Of a DNA stretch of 64,000 bases, positions 27,746-36,314 are shown one piece after another; the first letter of the stretch is position 1, and the number at the start of each line of letters is the position of its first letter. This stretch comes from Arsenicibacter rosenii. GTDB lineage: Bacteria > Bacteroidota > Bacteroidia > Cytophagales > Spirosomataceae. The position numbers and the translations under genes are program-made. Location of the stretch: the NCBI RefSeq assembly GCF_001870735.1, contig NZ_MORL01000002.1:608636-672635 (forward strand), given 5' to 3'. Below the pieces are notes generated by a model, which did no database searches, had not been told where the DNA came from, and worked only from the letters and a program-made list of their open reading frames with translations.

Positions 27746-28399
27746 ATGAATGTTATTGCCCTTATAAGTGCTACAGTGCTGGCGTATTTACTAGGTTCAA
27801 TTCCAACGGCAGTTTGGTATGGCCAGGCTTTTTTTGGACTCGATATCCGGAATTACGGTAGCGGAAACGCCGGTGCAACCAACACCTTCAGGGTGTTAGG
27901 CAAACGCGCCGGAACCGTTGTGATGCTGGTCGACGTCATGAAAGGGTTTACGGCAACAATTCTGGCAACGCTGCTGTGGCGTTATCAGTTTATTGATGCG
28001 GATGATGTGCTGACCTGGAAGCTTGTATTTGGTTTAACGGCAGTAATAGGCCACCTGTTCCCTGTGTTTGCCAACTTCAAAGGCGGCAAAGGCGTGGCCT
28101 CTCTGCTCGGCATGGTGCTCGCCATTCACCCGGAAATGGCCGTGGTTTGCATCGGCATCTTCCTGCTGGTGGTGATTGCCTCACAATATGTTTCTCTGGG
28201 TTCGTTGCTGGCCGCACTGGCTTTCCCGGTCCTGTTACTGCTCCGCATCTTCGGTGAAAAAGAAAGCCCGTTGCTCATTGCCTTCGGGTTTGTGGTTTTC
28301 CTTATCGTTGCACTAACGCACCAGAAAAACATCGGGCGGTTACTGCGCGGCCAGGAGAACCGGACGGTTCTGATCCGCTTGCGTAAAAAGCGCGACTAA
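27746..28399 (+). CDS. plsY: Acyl-phosphate glycerol-3-phosphate acyltransferase
   Basis: Integral membrane enzyme that makes lysophosphatidic acid from acyl-phosphate, the first step of phospholipid synthesis. ATG 27746 gives a 217-residue protein starting at the first helix; an upstream in-frame start adds a non-family segment. Signature loops are GSIPTAVWYGQ, DIRNYGSGNAGATNTFRVLG and FPVFANFKGGKGVA. About five membrane helices are visible. A terminator follows 45 bases after the stop codon. Confidence 0.95.
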   Translation: MNVIALISATVLAYLLGSIPTAVWYGQAFFGLDIRNYGSGNAGATNTFRVLGKRAGTVVMLVDVMKGFTATILATLLWRYQFIDADDVLTWKLVFGLTAVIGHLFPVFANFKGGKGVASLLGMVLAIHPEMAVVCIGIFLLVVIASQYVSLGSLLAALAFPVLLLLRIFGEKESPLLIAFGFVVFLIVALTHQKNIGRLLRGQENRTVLIRLRKKRD

Positions 28400-28444
28400 T
28401 CAGATACGCTACCATAAGAATCTCGGTTTCCGACAATAATCTAT

Positions 28445-28489
28445 GCCCCGGAGTTATACGAAAGTGTGTAACTTCGGGGCAAATTTTTT
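28445..28489 (+). terminator. Rho-independent terminator after plsY
   Basis: GCCCCG-G-AGTTA and TAACT-T-CGGGGC form a long stem around GAAA-containing loop bases, followed by AAATTTTTT. Confidence 0.9.
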
Positions 28490-28553
28490 GGGTTAAAAGC
28501 CAGGTTTGAGACCCCTGTAGCCTCTGTGGCCTGACTGCTAAAAGCCATCCGTG

Positions 28554-29921
28554 ATGAAACAATATCTTGAGTCCAACAAACAACGCTTCTTAGACGAACT
28601 GTTTGATTTATTACGTATTCCGTCGGTATCAGCCGATTCGGCATTTAAAAATGACGTACGCCGTGCGGCCGAATTCCTCCGCGACAAGCTGACCGCCGCC
28701 GGCCTTGATAAGGCGGCTCTGCATGAAACCGCCGGGCATCCGGTTGTCTATGCCGAAAAAATGGTTGATCCGGCTAAGCCAACGGTACTGATCTATGGAC
28801 ACTACGACGTTCAGCCGGCCGATCCGTATGAACTGTGGCATACCCCGCCGTTTGAGCCGACTATCCGCAACGAACGGATTTATGCACGGGGGGCCTGCGA
28901 CGACAAAGGCCAGGTCTATATGCACGTAAAAGCCGTTGAAGCCATGCTGGCGACCGATGGCCTGCCGTGTAACGTAAAAGTGATGATCGAGGGCGAAGAA
29001 GAAGTGGGTTCCGACCACCTGGGCGAGTTTGTAGCGGCCAACCGCGAGATGCTGAAGGCAGACGTGATCCTGATTTCTGACACGAGCATTATTGCCAACG
29101 ATGTGCCATCGCTTGAGATGGGGCTGCGCGGGCTGTCTTACGTTGAGGTAGAAGTGACCGGTGCGAACCGCGACCTGCATTCGGGTGTGTATGGCGGGGC
29201 TGTGGCTAATCCGATCAACGTTTTGTGCGAAATGATTGCCTCCATGAAGGATGCTGACGGACATATTACCATTCCCGGCTTTTACGATAACGTGCTGGAG
29301 CTGTCGGCCGAAGAGCGGGCTGAAATGGCTAAGGCACCATTTGATCTCGATGAGTACAAACGGGATCTGGACATTGCCGAGGTGGCTGGTGAAGCAGGAT
29401 ATACCACCAATGAACGTACATCAATCCGCCCGACACTGGACGTAAACGGCATCTGGGGCGGTTATATCGGTGAAGGGGCCAAAACGGTGCTGCCGTCAAA
29501 AGCCTTCGCCAAGATCAGCATGCGTCTGGTGCCGAACCAGACCGATGCCGAAATCACCGAACTGTTCAGCAACCACTTCAACGCTATTGCACCGCCATCG
29601 GTAAAAGTGGCCGTTCGTCCGCATCACGGCGGTCTGCCTTATGTGACCCCGACAGATTCGATTGAGTTCGAAGCAGCAAGTCTGGCCATGGAAGAGTCAT
29701 GGGGCAAGAAGCCAATCCCGACACGGGGTGGCGGCAGTATCCCGATTGTGGCTTTGTTTGAACGCGAATTGGGCCTTAAATCGATTCTGATGGGTTTTGG
29801 TCTGGATATTGATGCCCTGCACTCGCCCAATGAGAGCTATGGTCTGTTCAATTTCTACAAAGGTATTGAGACCATTCCCTTATTCTTTAAACATTATGCC
29901 GCGTTGAAGGCTAATCAATAG
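28554..29921 (+). CDS. M20 family dipeptidase/peptidase
   Basis: Cytosolic zinc peptidase acting on small peptides, 455 residues. Zinc-site segments are LIYGHYDVQPADP, ARGACDDKGQVYMH, MIEGEEEVGSDHL (catalytic glutamate pair) and LISDTS; the last ligand is in ALHSPNESY. The insert dimerisation domain (about 185-350) contains GANRDLHSGVYGG. This profile matches the CNDP/DUG1-like dipeptidase group rather than succinyl-diaminopimelate desuccinylase. ATG 28554 is preferred to the immediately preceding GTG. No operon partner: a terminator lies upstream and an inverted repeat downstream. Confidence 0.93.
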   Translation: MKQYLESNKQRFLDELFDLLRIPSVSADSAFKNDVRRAAEFLRDKLTAAGLDKAALHETAGHPVVYAEKMVDPAKPTVLIYGHYDVQPADPYELWHTPPFEPTIRNERIYARGACDDKGQVYMHVKAVEAMLATDGLPCNVKVMIEGEEEVGSDHLGEFVAANREMLKADVILISDTSIIANDVPSLEMGLRGLSYVEVEVTGANRDLHSGVYGGAVANPINVLCEMIASMKDADGHITIPGFYDNVLELSAEERAEMAKAPFDLDEYKRDLDIAEVAGEAGYTTNERTSIRPTLDVNGIWGGYIGEGAKTVLPSKAFAKISMRLVPNQTDAEITELFSNHFNAIAPPSVKVAVRPHHGGLPYVTPTDSIEFEAASLAMEESWGKKPIPTRGGGSIPIVALFERELGLKSILMGFGLDIDALHSPNESYGLFNFYKGIETIPLFFKHYAALKANQ

Positions 29922-30032
29922 TGGATAATGTAAAATGAACAATGTAAAATGAATAATGGCTTGCGTCCTTGACGTTAAACGTCCTTAGCGCAGTTCATTA
30001 TTCATTCTACATTACCCATTATTCATTTTACC
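29922..30032. repeat. AATGTAAAATGAA-type inverted repeat
   Basis: Tandem AATGTAAAATGAA phrases at 29937-29959 are mirrored by TTCATTATTCATT phrases at 29993-30031. GTAAAATGAATAATGG (29944-29959) has an exact inverted copy at 30016-30031 (16 bp). It fills the gap between the peptidase gene and the next gene. Confidence 0.75.
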
Positions 30033-30061
30033 TGAACATTCTGTTTGCCAATACTTTTTAC

Positions 30062-31804
30062 ATGAACCAACCTTTCTACTCTTTCCGGCGGATGAGCTGT
30101 GTCATTGCCCTGACCGTTTTTTCGGCTACGATGGCAATGGCACAATCAACTACCCAACCCGCTTCAGCCACGGTTCCGCTTGGTCCGAACGGTAAACCAT
30201 TGACTCCTGCCGAAATCCGCCTTCGCGAAAAGCAAGCCAAATGGATCGAAGAGCAGCGGCGCTACAAGGCTGAAATGGCTGAACTACAGCGCCGGGCACA
30301 GGTTGAGCAGGCCGAAAAAGAACGGAAAAAGAAAGAAAAGGAAGAGGCGAAAGCCCGCGAAAAACAAGAGCGCGAAGCCGCTAAGCTGGCCAAACAACAA
30401 AAAGAGACCGAAAAGGCCGTTACACCCGTAACGGAACCTAAACCGGCTACGCCTGCCCGGACGCCGGTATCCGCTCCGGCCGCGACCGGCCCTGTTTCGG
30501 CCGCATCGCCTTTTTCAACCATTTCTTCGTCGAACGAAGCGGAGGAAAAACGGTTGGCCAAAGAAAAGAAAGAAGCTGAAGAACTGGCCCGCAAGCAGGC
30601 TAAAGAGGCCGAACGGGAGCGTGAACGGCAGCAGAAAGAAGCCGATCGGATAGCGCGTCAGCAGGCTAAAGAAGCGGAGCGTACTAAGGCCGCACAGACA
30701 AAGCAACTGGACGAGCAGCAGCGCCGGCAGGCATCTGAGGCCGGACAGACGAACGCCGCCCGGCAGAAAGCCGCTCAGGCAACGGCTGAGCAACAGCGAC
30801 AGCAAACCCTGGAAGCGGAACGGTTGAAGGCTGAACAGGCAAAGCAGACGCGGCTGGCTGAAGAAAAGACCCGCCGGCAGGCCGAAGAAGCAGAACGCAC
30901 ACGCAATAAAGAAGCGAAAAAAGTCACTGAGGCCCCGAAACCGGATGCGACGGCTGAAGCCGCAGCTACGGTACCGGAAAGCATACAGTCCTCGTCGGTA
31001 AAGGCAGAATTTCTGCCGCGTGGTCACCTGTTTGCGCCCATTACCCTCGACCCGCTCGAAGCCCAGACCTATCTCAGTGTGCTGCCGGTCTTCGTTATTG
31101 ACGGCAACCGCTACGACGGCGCCTATGTACCGTTTTCGTTTGGCTTTGGCAAGCCGTTTTACCGGTGGCCGACTAAAAAAGGACGCGCGGCTGAAGTGGG
31201 CCTGGATATTGCTTCGTTTACCCAGTTTGAGGTGTATCGCGACGAAAATGACGTACAGCGGCGCCAGATTGTGAATAACGATTATAAGGTCAGTATTTTC
31301 TATAATCTGCGCAGCGGCCGTAACAGCTGGCGTTTCCGTGGCTATCACCTGTCGTCGCACCTGGGCGATGATTACCTGATCCGTAACCAGATCAATTACC
31401 GGACGCCAAACCCGGTCAACTATGAGCTGCTGGACGTGACTTACAGCCGCGATGTACAGAAGCTCGACGGCATGCGCTACTACGTAAATGTGGGCTATGG
31501 CCTCCGGAAGCCCGAAGAACGTCGTAAAATCAGCGCACAGGCCGGTTTTTATTACCGTAAGCCGAATCCGGCGTCGGGTGCCGTTAAGTTTGTCCGGCCG
31601 GTGGCAGGCATCGACCTGAAAATGTGGCAGCAGAACGATTTCCGGCCTGGTATCCATTTCGCGGCCGGTATCGAACTGGGTAAATCAACCAATAACTCGC
31701 TGAGCTTCCTGATCGAAAGTTATACCGGATTCCGCCCGTATAGCCAGTATGAGAGCCAGCAAATCCAGTGGGTGGGCCTGGGCGTTTACCTGAATCCCTT
31801 CTGA
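30062..31804 (+). CDS. Coiled-coil protein with DUF1207-like beta-barrel
   Basis: Exported protein of 580 residues, function unknown. ATG 30062 opens on a signal peptide (ending TMAMAQ); an earlier in-frame start lies within the intergenic repeat. Residues about 40-305 are a highly charged Lys/Glu/Arg/Ala/Gln segment with heptad character, TolA-like, broken by a Pro/Ala/Thr linker. Residues about 315-580 resemble the DUF1207 family (FLPRGHLFAPITLDPLEAQ near its start), have many alternating aromatic strands and end in Phe, as outer-membrane barrels do. A barrel with a periplasm-spanning coiled arm is the simplest reading, but this is inference. Confidence 0.75.
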   Translation: MNQPFYSFRRMSCVIALTVFSATMAMAQSTTQPASATVPLGPNGKPLTPAEIRLREKQAKWIEEQRRYKAEMAELQRRAQVEQAEKERKKKEKEEAKAREKQEREAAKLAKQQKETEKAVTPVTEPKPATPARTPVSAPAATGPVSAASPFSTISSSNEAEEKRLAKEKKEAEELARKQAKEAERERERQQKEADRIARQQAKEAERTKAAQTKQLDEQQRRQASEAGQTNAARQKAAQATAEQQRQQTLEAERLKAEQAKQTRLAEEKTRRQAEEAERTRNKEAKKVTEAPKPDATAEAAATVPESIQSSSVKAEFLPRGHLFAPITLDPLEAQTYLSVLPVFVIDGNRYDGAYVPFSFGFGKPFYRWPTKKGRAAEVGLDIASFTQFEVYRDENDVQRRQIVNNDYKVSIFYNLRSGRNSWRFRGYHLSSHLGDDYLIRNQINYRTPNPVNYELLDVTYSRDVQKLDGMRYYVNVGYGLRKPEERRKISAQAGFYYRKPNPASGAVKFVRPVAGIDLKMWQQNDFRPGIHFAAGIELGKSTNNSLSFLIESYTGFRPYSQYESQQIQWVGLGVYLNPF

Positions 31805-31830
31805 ATCAGGCGAAATTGAAATTTAACGGC

Positions 31831-31859
31831 AGTTGACCGTCTGCCATAGGCGGTCAACT
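31831..31859 (+). promoter_or_regulatory. Palindrome at the purB promoter
   Basis: AGTTGACCG (31831-31839) and CGGTCAACT (31851-31859) form a perfect 9-bp inverted repeat with an 11-base centre. It sits immediately before the -7 box at 31862, covering the -33 region. It could be an operator for purB or the terminator of the preceding gene. Confidence 0.55.
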
Positions 31860-31861
31860 GC

Positions 31862-31869
31862 TACCTTTG
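31862..31869 (+). promoter_or_regulatory. -7 element of purB
   Basis: TACCTTTG matches TAnnTTTG, 18 bases before the ATG. The -33 box is poor and overlaps the palindrome. Confidence 0.55.
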
Positions 31870-31886
31870 CATTTTGAATCACATTT

Positions 31887-33227
31887 ATGGAATTATCTGC
31901 TCTGACGGCTATCTCGCCGGTCGATGGTCGCTATCGTCGGCAAGTATCGGCGCTGGCGCCTTATTTTTCTGAATTTGGTCTGATCCGCTACCGTATTCGC
32001 ATCGAAGTCGAGTATTTTATCGCGCTCTGTGAATGGGATATCCCTCAGCTGGCCGGCGTTGATCCCCAGACCTTTCCTTCCCTGCGGGCTTTGTACGAAA
32101 ACTTTACGGAAGCCGATGCACTCCGGATTAAAGAAATCGAAGCCACAACCAACCACGACGTAAAGGCCGTGGAGTATTTTATCAAGGAGAAACTGAAAGG
32201 CCTGCCGGTTGAGCCGTATCTGGAGTTTATTCACTTCGGTCTGACTTCGCAGGACGTCAATAATACCGCCATTCCGCTGTCGCTGGCCGAAGCGCTGGAC
32301 ATGGAAATTACGCCGCTGTACCGGAAAGTATACCAGCGGTTGCAGGAACTGGCCCATCAGTGGGAGGAGATTCCGATGCTGGCCCGTACGCACGGCCAAC
32401 CCGCGTCGCCAACCCGGCTGGGTAAAGAACTGCTGGTGTTCTGCGAACGGCTGGAGAAGCAATTGTTTATGCTGGCCGACATTCCGACAGCGGCTAAATT
32501 CGGAGGAGCAACGGGTAACTTCAACGCCCACCGCGTGGCATATCCAGACACTGACTGGCAACGTTTCGGCGATGAGTTTGTCGGTAAACTGGGCATGACA
32601 CGAAGCCGGTACACAACCCAGATCGAGCACTATGATATGCTGGCGGCAACTCTTGATACATTCAAACGACTGAATACGATCCTGATTGACCTTGACCGTG
32701 ATGTCTGGACGTATGTATCGATGAACTACTTCAAGCAGAAAATCAAAGCCGGAGAGGTGGGTTCGTCGGCGATGCCGCACAAGGTTAACCCGATTGATTT
32801 TGAAAACTCGGAAGGCAACCTCGGCATTGCCAACGCCTTGCTGGAGCACCTGTCGGCCAAGCTGCCGATTTCACGCCTGCAACGCGACCTGACCGATTCG
32901 ACGGTATTGCGGAACCTGGGCGTGCCGTTTGCCCATGCCGTTATTGCCCTGAAATCGACGCTGAAAGGTCTTGATAAGCTGGAACTGAACGAAGCGGCCA
33001 TTCGGGCCGATCTGGAAGAAAACTGGGCCGTTGTGGCTGAAGGGATTCAGACCGTGCTCCGTCGTGAAGGCTATCCGCAGCCTTACGAAGCCCTGAAAGC
33101 GCTGACCCGCACAAACGCAAAAATCACGGAAGCAAGCATCAAGGCGTTTATTCAGGACCTTGATGTATCAGACAGCGTAAAAGCTGAGCTGAGTGCCATT
33201 ACGCCGTATAATTATACGGGGGTGTAG
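31887..33227 (+). CDS. purB: Adenylosuccinate lyase
   Basis: Cytosolic enzyme of purine synthesis that releases fumarate from SAICAR and adenylosuccinate. The 446 residues belong to the fumarase/aspartase superfamily. Its signature is the mobile loop GEVGSSAMPHKVNPIDFENS with the catalytic serine. Other conserved parts are TSQDVNNTA and MLARTHGQPASPTRLGKE. The long-form N-terminus (ELSALTAISPVDGRY) is typical of the E. coli PurB type. A strong hairpin follows the stop codon. Confidence 0.97.
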   Translation: MELSALTAISPVDGRYRRQVSALAPYFSEFGLIRYRIRIEVEYFIALCEWDIPQLAGVDPQTFPSLRALYENFTEADALRIKEIEATTNHDVKAVEYFIKEKLKGLPVEPYLEFIHFGLTSQDVNNTAIPLSLAEALDMEITPLYRKVYQRLQELAHQWEEIPMLARTHGQPASPTRLGKELLVFCERLEKQLFMLADIPTAAKFGGATGNFNAHRVAYPDTDWQRFGDEFVGKLGMTRSRYTTQIEHYDMLAATLDTFKRLNTILIDLDRDVWTYVSMNYFKQKIKAGEVGSSAMPHKVNPIDFENSEGNLGIANALLEHLSAKLPISRLQRDLTDSTVLRNLGVPFAHAVIALKSTLKGLDKLELNEAAIRADLEENWAVVAEGIQTVLRREGYPQPYEALKALTRTNAKITEASIKAFIQDLDVSDSVKAELSAITPYNYTGV

Positions 33228-33230
33228 AAC

Positions 33231-33263
33231 AGTGGTGGCACGACTCTAAGTCGTGCCACCACT
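33231..33263. repeat. GTGGTGGCACGA-type perfect hairpin after purB
   Basis: Fifteen-base arms 33231-33245 and 33249-33263 are exact inverted copies with a three-base loop (CTA). No T-run follows. Family relatives are at 12.9 and 48.0 kb. Confidence 0.8.
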
Positions 33264-33352
33264 AAATGATCACGTTGATGCAGTAAAAAGCACTGTAAGC
33301 GCATGCCGCCCAAGCCCCGAAATTCTGTATCTTTACTGAAAAGCTGTTGTGT

Positions 33353-33985
33353 ATGGAGACGATTCAGAAAATACAATTGACCGATACGCAGATTGCTAAA
33401 CTCGACGCTGGCGGAGTAGTATCGATACCGGCTACCTGGGATGACTTTCTGGAGTTTTTAAACGAGGCCTCTTACCGTACTGACTATCATAATGGGCATA
33501 TTATTGTTATGGGCTTAGCCGGATTTATTCATGAGTTGTTAGTGGGTCGTATAATAACACTCCTTACTTTATTAAGCAAAGGCAAAGGCTTCTACGTGGC
33601 TGGCAGTAATGTTGGTGTGTTGAAAACACAGGGACAAAAAGGGTATTATAACCCCGATGTCACGGTGGTAAAAGGCTTACCTACCTTTGCCGGTGACTCT
33701 AATGCCATTATTACCAACCCCTTTCTGGTGGTGGAAGTGATTTCTGAATCAACGGCTGTTTACGACTATCAACATAAATTGCTGAAGTATGCGCAGATTG
33801 AGTCAATTCAGACGGTGATCATAGTTGACCGGTTTGACCAGTCGGTTATGGTTTCGCAACGAACCGAAGAACCTGCGGTCTGGACGAATACATACTACTA
33901 TCAACTGACTGATGTAGCCAACGCCGGTCTTTTTGAACTGCCCTTGAGTGAAATATTTGCCGACTTGCCGGAAGAGGGTGTTTAA
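33353..33985 (+). CDS. Uma2 family (DUF820) restriction-endonuclease-fold protein
   Basis: A 210-residue protein of the Uma2/DUF820 group, predicted nucleases of the PD-(D/E)xK fold with no firmly known role. The active-site pattern is visible: YYNPDVTVV (aspartate), PFLVVEVISEST (glutamate) and a following lysine in the HKLLKYAQ helix. The N-terminal WDDFLEFLNEAS region and PEEG end are family-like. ATG 33353 is preferred to TTG 33347. Members are common in Cyanobacteria and Cytophagales, often as scattered single genes, which fits this solitary setting. Confidence 0.88.
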   Translation: METIQKIQLTDTQIAKLDAGGVVSIPATWDDFLEFLNEASYRTDYHNGHIIVMGLAGFIHELLVGRIITLLTLLSKGKGFYVAGSNVGVLKTQGQKGYYNPDVTVVKGLPTFAGDSNAIITNPFLVVEVISESTAVYDYQHKLLKYAQIESIQTVIIVDRFDQSVMVSQRTEEPAVWTNTYYYQLTDVANAGLFELPLSEIFADLPEEGV

Positions 33986-34014
33986 ACGTCAGGTTCAGGC
34001 AGCATCAGAACTGG

Positions 34015-34044
34015 TTGTAGCGGTACACAACCGCACCGCTACAA
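34015..34044. terminator. Bidirectional terminator hairpin between Uma2 gene and proC
   Basis: TTGTAGCGGT (34015-34024) pairs exactly with ACCGCTACAA (34035-34044). It lies between convergent genes. Confidence 0.6.
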
Positions 34045-34054
34045 GAATAAATGG

Positions 34055-34858
34055 TTAGCCTTTCGACAATTCCGTGGCGCGTGTCTGCGCAGCTTTAATG
34101 CCCGCAATCAGCGTCTCAGCCAGCCCGCCGGCTTCAAACTGCCGGAGCGCGGCCTCGGTGGTACCGCCTTTCGATGCCACCGCCTTAATCAGCTCATCCA
34201 GCGATTTATCGGTATTCTGAATCAGGTTATACGACCCCAGCATCGTTTGCTTCACTAGCAGGGTCGATACCGATTCGTCGAAGCCCAGCTGTTTGCCGGC
34301 CTCAACCATGGCTTTCACGATGTAATAGAAATAGGCCGGTCCGCTGCCGCTAACGGCCGTAACGGCGTCCAGCATGCCTTCGTCCTCCAGAAAAATAGAG
34401 CGGCCTGTCGCGTTGATCAGGTTTTCGACCTTGCGGAGGTTGCCAATCTGCACTTCATCAGCGGCGGCAAAGCCCGTAATTCCCATTCCCAGCATCGCCG
34501 GGGTGTTCGGCATCGCCCGGACTACCTGTTTATGCGCCAGACGCTCCTGGATCAGTGAAATCGGAATGCCGGCCATGATCGACAGCACGACCTGCTGCGG
34601 TTGTAATACCTTTTTCAGTTCATCCTGCACACTGGCAAAATCCTGCGGTTTTACGGAAAGAATCACCAGATTGTATTCTGCCACACGCGGGCCGATGGTA
34701 TCGACGACCATGCCTGCTTTTTCCGCCTTCAGGGCTTCGGAGCGGTCTGCACTTTTTTCGATGAGCATCAGGTCATCGCGTTTTACCAGATCATACTGTA
34801 AAAATGACTTGGCAAAGGCCATACCCATGTTTCCACAGCCGACAATAGCAACTTTCAT
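34055..34858 (-). CDS. proC: Pyrroline-5-carboxylate reductase
   Basis: Last step of proline synthesis, NAD(P)H-dependent. ATG 34858 is chosen since the protein then starts at the nucleotide-binding strand MKVAIVGCGNMG; a start 39 bases upstream adds residues not expected in the family. The 267 residues include VRAMPNTPAMLGMGITGF and the C-terminal signature AVSGSGPAYFYYI plus GGTTEAAL. All family hallmarks are intact. The gene is transcribed separately, convergent with the Uma2 gene. Confidence 0.97.
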   Translation of the reverse strand: MKVAIVGCGNMGMAFAKSFLQYDLVKRDDLMLIEKSADRSEALKAEKAGMVVDTIGPRVAEYNLVILSVKPQDFASVQDELKKVLQPQQVVLSIMAGIPISLIQERLAHKQVVRAMPNTPAMLGMGITGFAAADEVQIGNLRKVENLINATGRSIFLEDEGMLDAVTAVSGSGPAYFYYIVKAMVEAGKQLGFDESVSTLLVKQTMLGSYNLIQNTDKSLDELIKAVASKGGTTEAALRQFEAGGLAETLIAGIKAAQTRATELSKG

Positions 34859-35062
34859 TGGATTTAAAAACAACCCCCTGCGTATGTGAGTGCTCATGCT
34901 TCGGGGTATTTAGACAAGCACGAGCGTGTGACATAAAACGGCGTTGGCTGCCGTCAGCAGCAGGGCCAAACGCTGAAAAAAAGGGATGTGATGAAGTAAA
35001 TAGCCGGAAAATCCGGTCCGCAAAAGTACTTAAAATGAGGACCAAACTCCCCGAAAGTTTAC

Positions 35063-35091
35063 AAAAAAAGGTCAGGCATATGACCTGACCT
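35063..35091 (-). terminator. Rho-independent terminator of the TlpA-like gene
   Basis: On the minus strand AGGTCAGG pairs with CCTGACCT over a seven-base loop and runs into TTTTTTT (35063-35069). It lies 24 bases after the stop codon. Confidence 0.9.
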
Positions 35092-35114
35092 CCTGACTAT
35101 AGGTTGGGGTTGAA

Positions 35115-36245
35115 TTACTTCAGAATCTCTTCCAGTTTTTGCTCCAGAGCTTCGCCCCGCAGGTTCTTGGCAATGATTTTTCCTTCCTTATCCAGCAGGA
35201 ACGTGGCCGGAATCGCCTGTACACCGTACAACTGCGCGGCCGCTGACTGCCAGAATTTAAGGTCTGATACGTGTGTCCACGTCAGATGGTCATTGCGGAT
35301 CGCACGCAGCCAGTTGTCTTTGGTCTGGTCGAGTGAGACGCTGTAGATCGTAAAACCCTTGTCTTTGAACTTGTTATACATCCGGACCACGTTCGGGTTT
35401 TCCATCCGGCAAGGGCCGCACCACGATGCCCAGAAGTCGATCAGAACGTATTTGCCTTTCAGCGACGACAAGGGCACCACCGCACCGGTTGTATCGGCCA
35501 GCTGGATGTCGGGTGCCACCGCACCGATCATCAGCCCCCGCAGCCGGTTCATCCGGCCAACGAACGACTGGGCAATCGGGCTGTCCGGCTTTTCCTTCTC
35601 AAATTTACGGGCAAGCTGATCCAGATCGTTAAAGTCTTCTTTTTCGTCGAGGAAGTTGGTTGCAAACAGCGCGACCAGATCCGTACCCATGGTGGGCAGC
35701 ATCTGTTTTACCTTGGCCTTCATGTCGGCATTGGCGGTATTGTATTGCTGTTCAATCTCGGCGATTTTCTTGTTGTCTTTCTTGGCGCTGGCGTCCTGGT
35801 ACTGCTTGTTCCATGTCTGCACGCGGGATTCAATGCTCTCGCGCAGGCCCATGATCTGCTGGTAATAGTCCATGTTTTTTGAACCGGTTACCGTGGCTGT
35901 CCCTTTCTGCTTTGTTTTAATGTTTTCGCGGTATCCGTCGATGTTGGCCGTCAGGGTTTCACCGCCCTCAACCAGCAGGGCCACCTTCTGGTCGTTGGCT
36001 GCCAGAATGTAGATGGTGCCGCCATAAGGCACTTTGCTGGTCAGCTTAAACTGACCGTCTTTGCTGATCGTAGCCGAGTCGAGCCGTGCGGCCGGCTGGC
36101 CATTGCTTTCCAGATACACCTTGCCGCCCGGATTGAAGCTTTTCAGCTTACCCGTAACGGTAAAGTCTTTGGTAGCGGGTGTTTGTGCAAATGCAGTAAG
36201 GCTGAGGATAGACAGGCCGGCCAAAAGGCCATTTTTTACCTTCAT
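35115..36245 (-). CDS. TlpA-type thiol-disulfide oxidoreductase with DUF4369-like domain
   Basis: Periplasmic thioredoxin-fold protein of 376 residues. A signal peptide (GLLAGLSILSLTAFAQ) is followed by a beta-rich N-terminal domain (about 22-115) typical of Bacteroidota TlpA-like proteins, a helical middle (about 120-225) and a TlpA/AhpC-TSA domain (about 235-376). The redox site is WASWCGPC with C276 and C279; the cis-proline is in AIPATFLLD. It probably reduces disulfides of secreted or cytochrome-related proteins; the precise substrate is unknown. It lies downstream of gatB on the same strand with a large hairpin in the gap. Confidence 0.93.
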   Translation of the reverse strand: MKVKNGLLAGLSILSLTAFAQTPATKDFTVTGKLKSFNPGGKVYLESNGQPAARLDSATISKDGQFKLTSKVPYGGTIYILAANDQKVALLVEGGETLTANIDGYRENIKTKQKGTATVTGSKNMDYYQQIMGLRESIESRVQTWNKQYQDASAKKDNKKIAEIEQQYNTANADMKAKVKQMLPTMGTDLVALFATNFLDEKEDFNDLDQLARKFEKEKPDSPIAQSFVGRMNRLRGLMIGAVAPDIQLADTTGAVVPLSSLKGKYVLIDFWASWCGPCRMENPNVVRMYNKFKDKGFTIYSVSLDQTKDNWLRAIRNDHLTWTHVSDLKFWQSAAAQLYGVQAIPATFLLDKEGKIIAKNLRGEALEQKLEEILK

Positions 36246-36261
36246 GGTATTCTTGTTTTGT

Positions 36262-36311
36262 CATGCAGGCGGCGCAACAGCCGTTTACGAACGGGTTGCG
36301 CTGCCTGCATG
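36262..36311. repeat. Long hairpin between gatB and the TlpA-like gene
   Basis: CATGCAGGC, GCGCAAC and CCGT (36262-36284) pair in order with ACGG, GTTGCGC and GCCTGCATG (36291-36311), about 21 paired bases with one G-T pair and a two-base bulge. No T-run follows on the minus strand. It is a candidate attenuator or processing site. Confidence 0.7.
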
Positions 36312-36314
36312 TGG

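Noticed and set aside
30515..31657. Open frame of 380 codons antisense to the coiled-coil protein gene
   Set aside because: Leu/Phe/Arg-rich shadow created by the Lys/Glu repeats on the other strand; no start signals or family features.
31893..32849. Open frame of 318 codons antisense to purB
   Set aside because: Complete overlap with a certain enzyme gene and no domain features.
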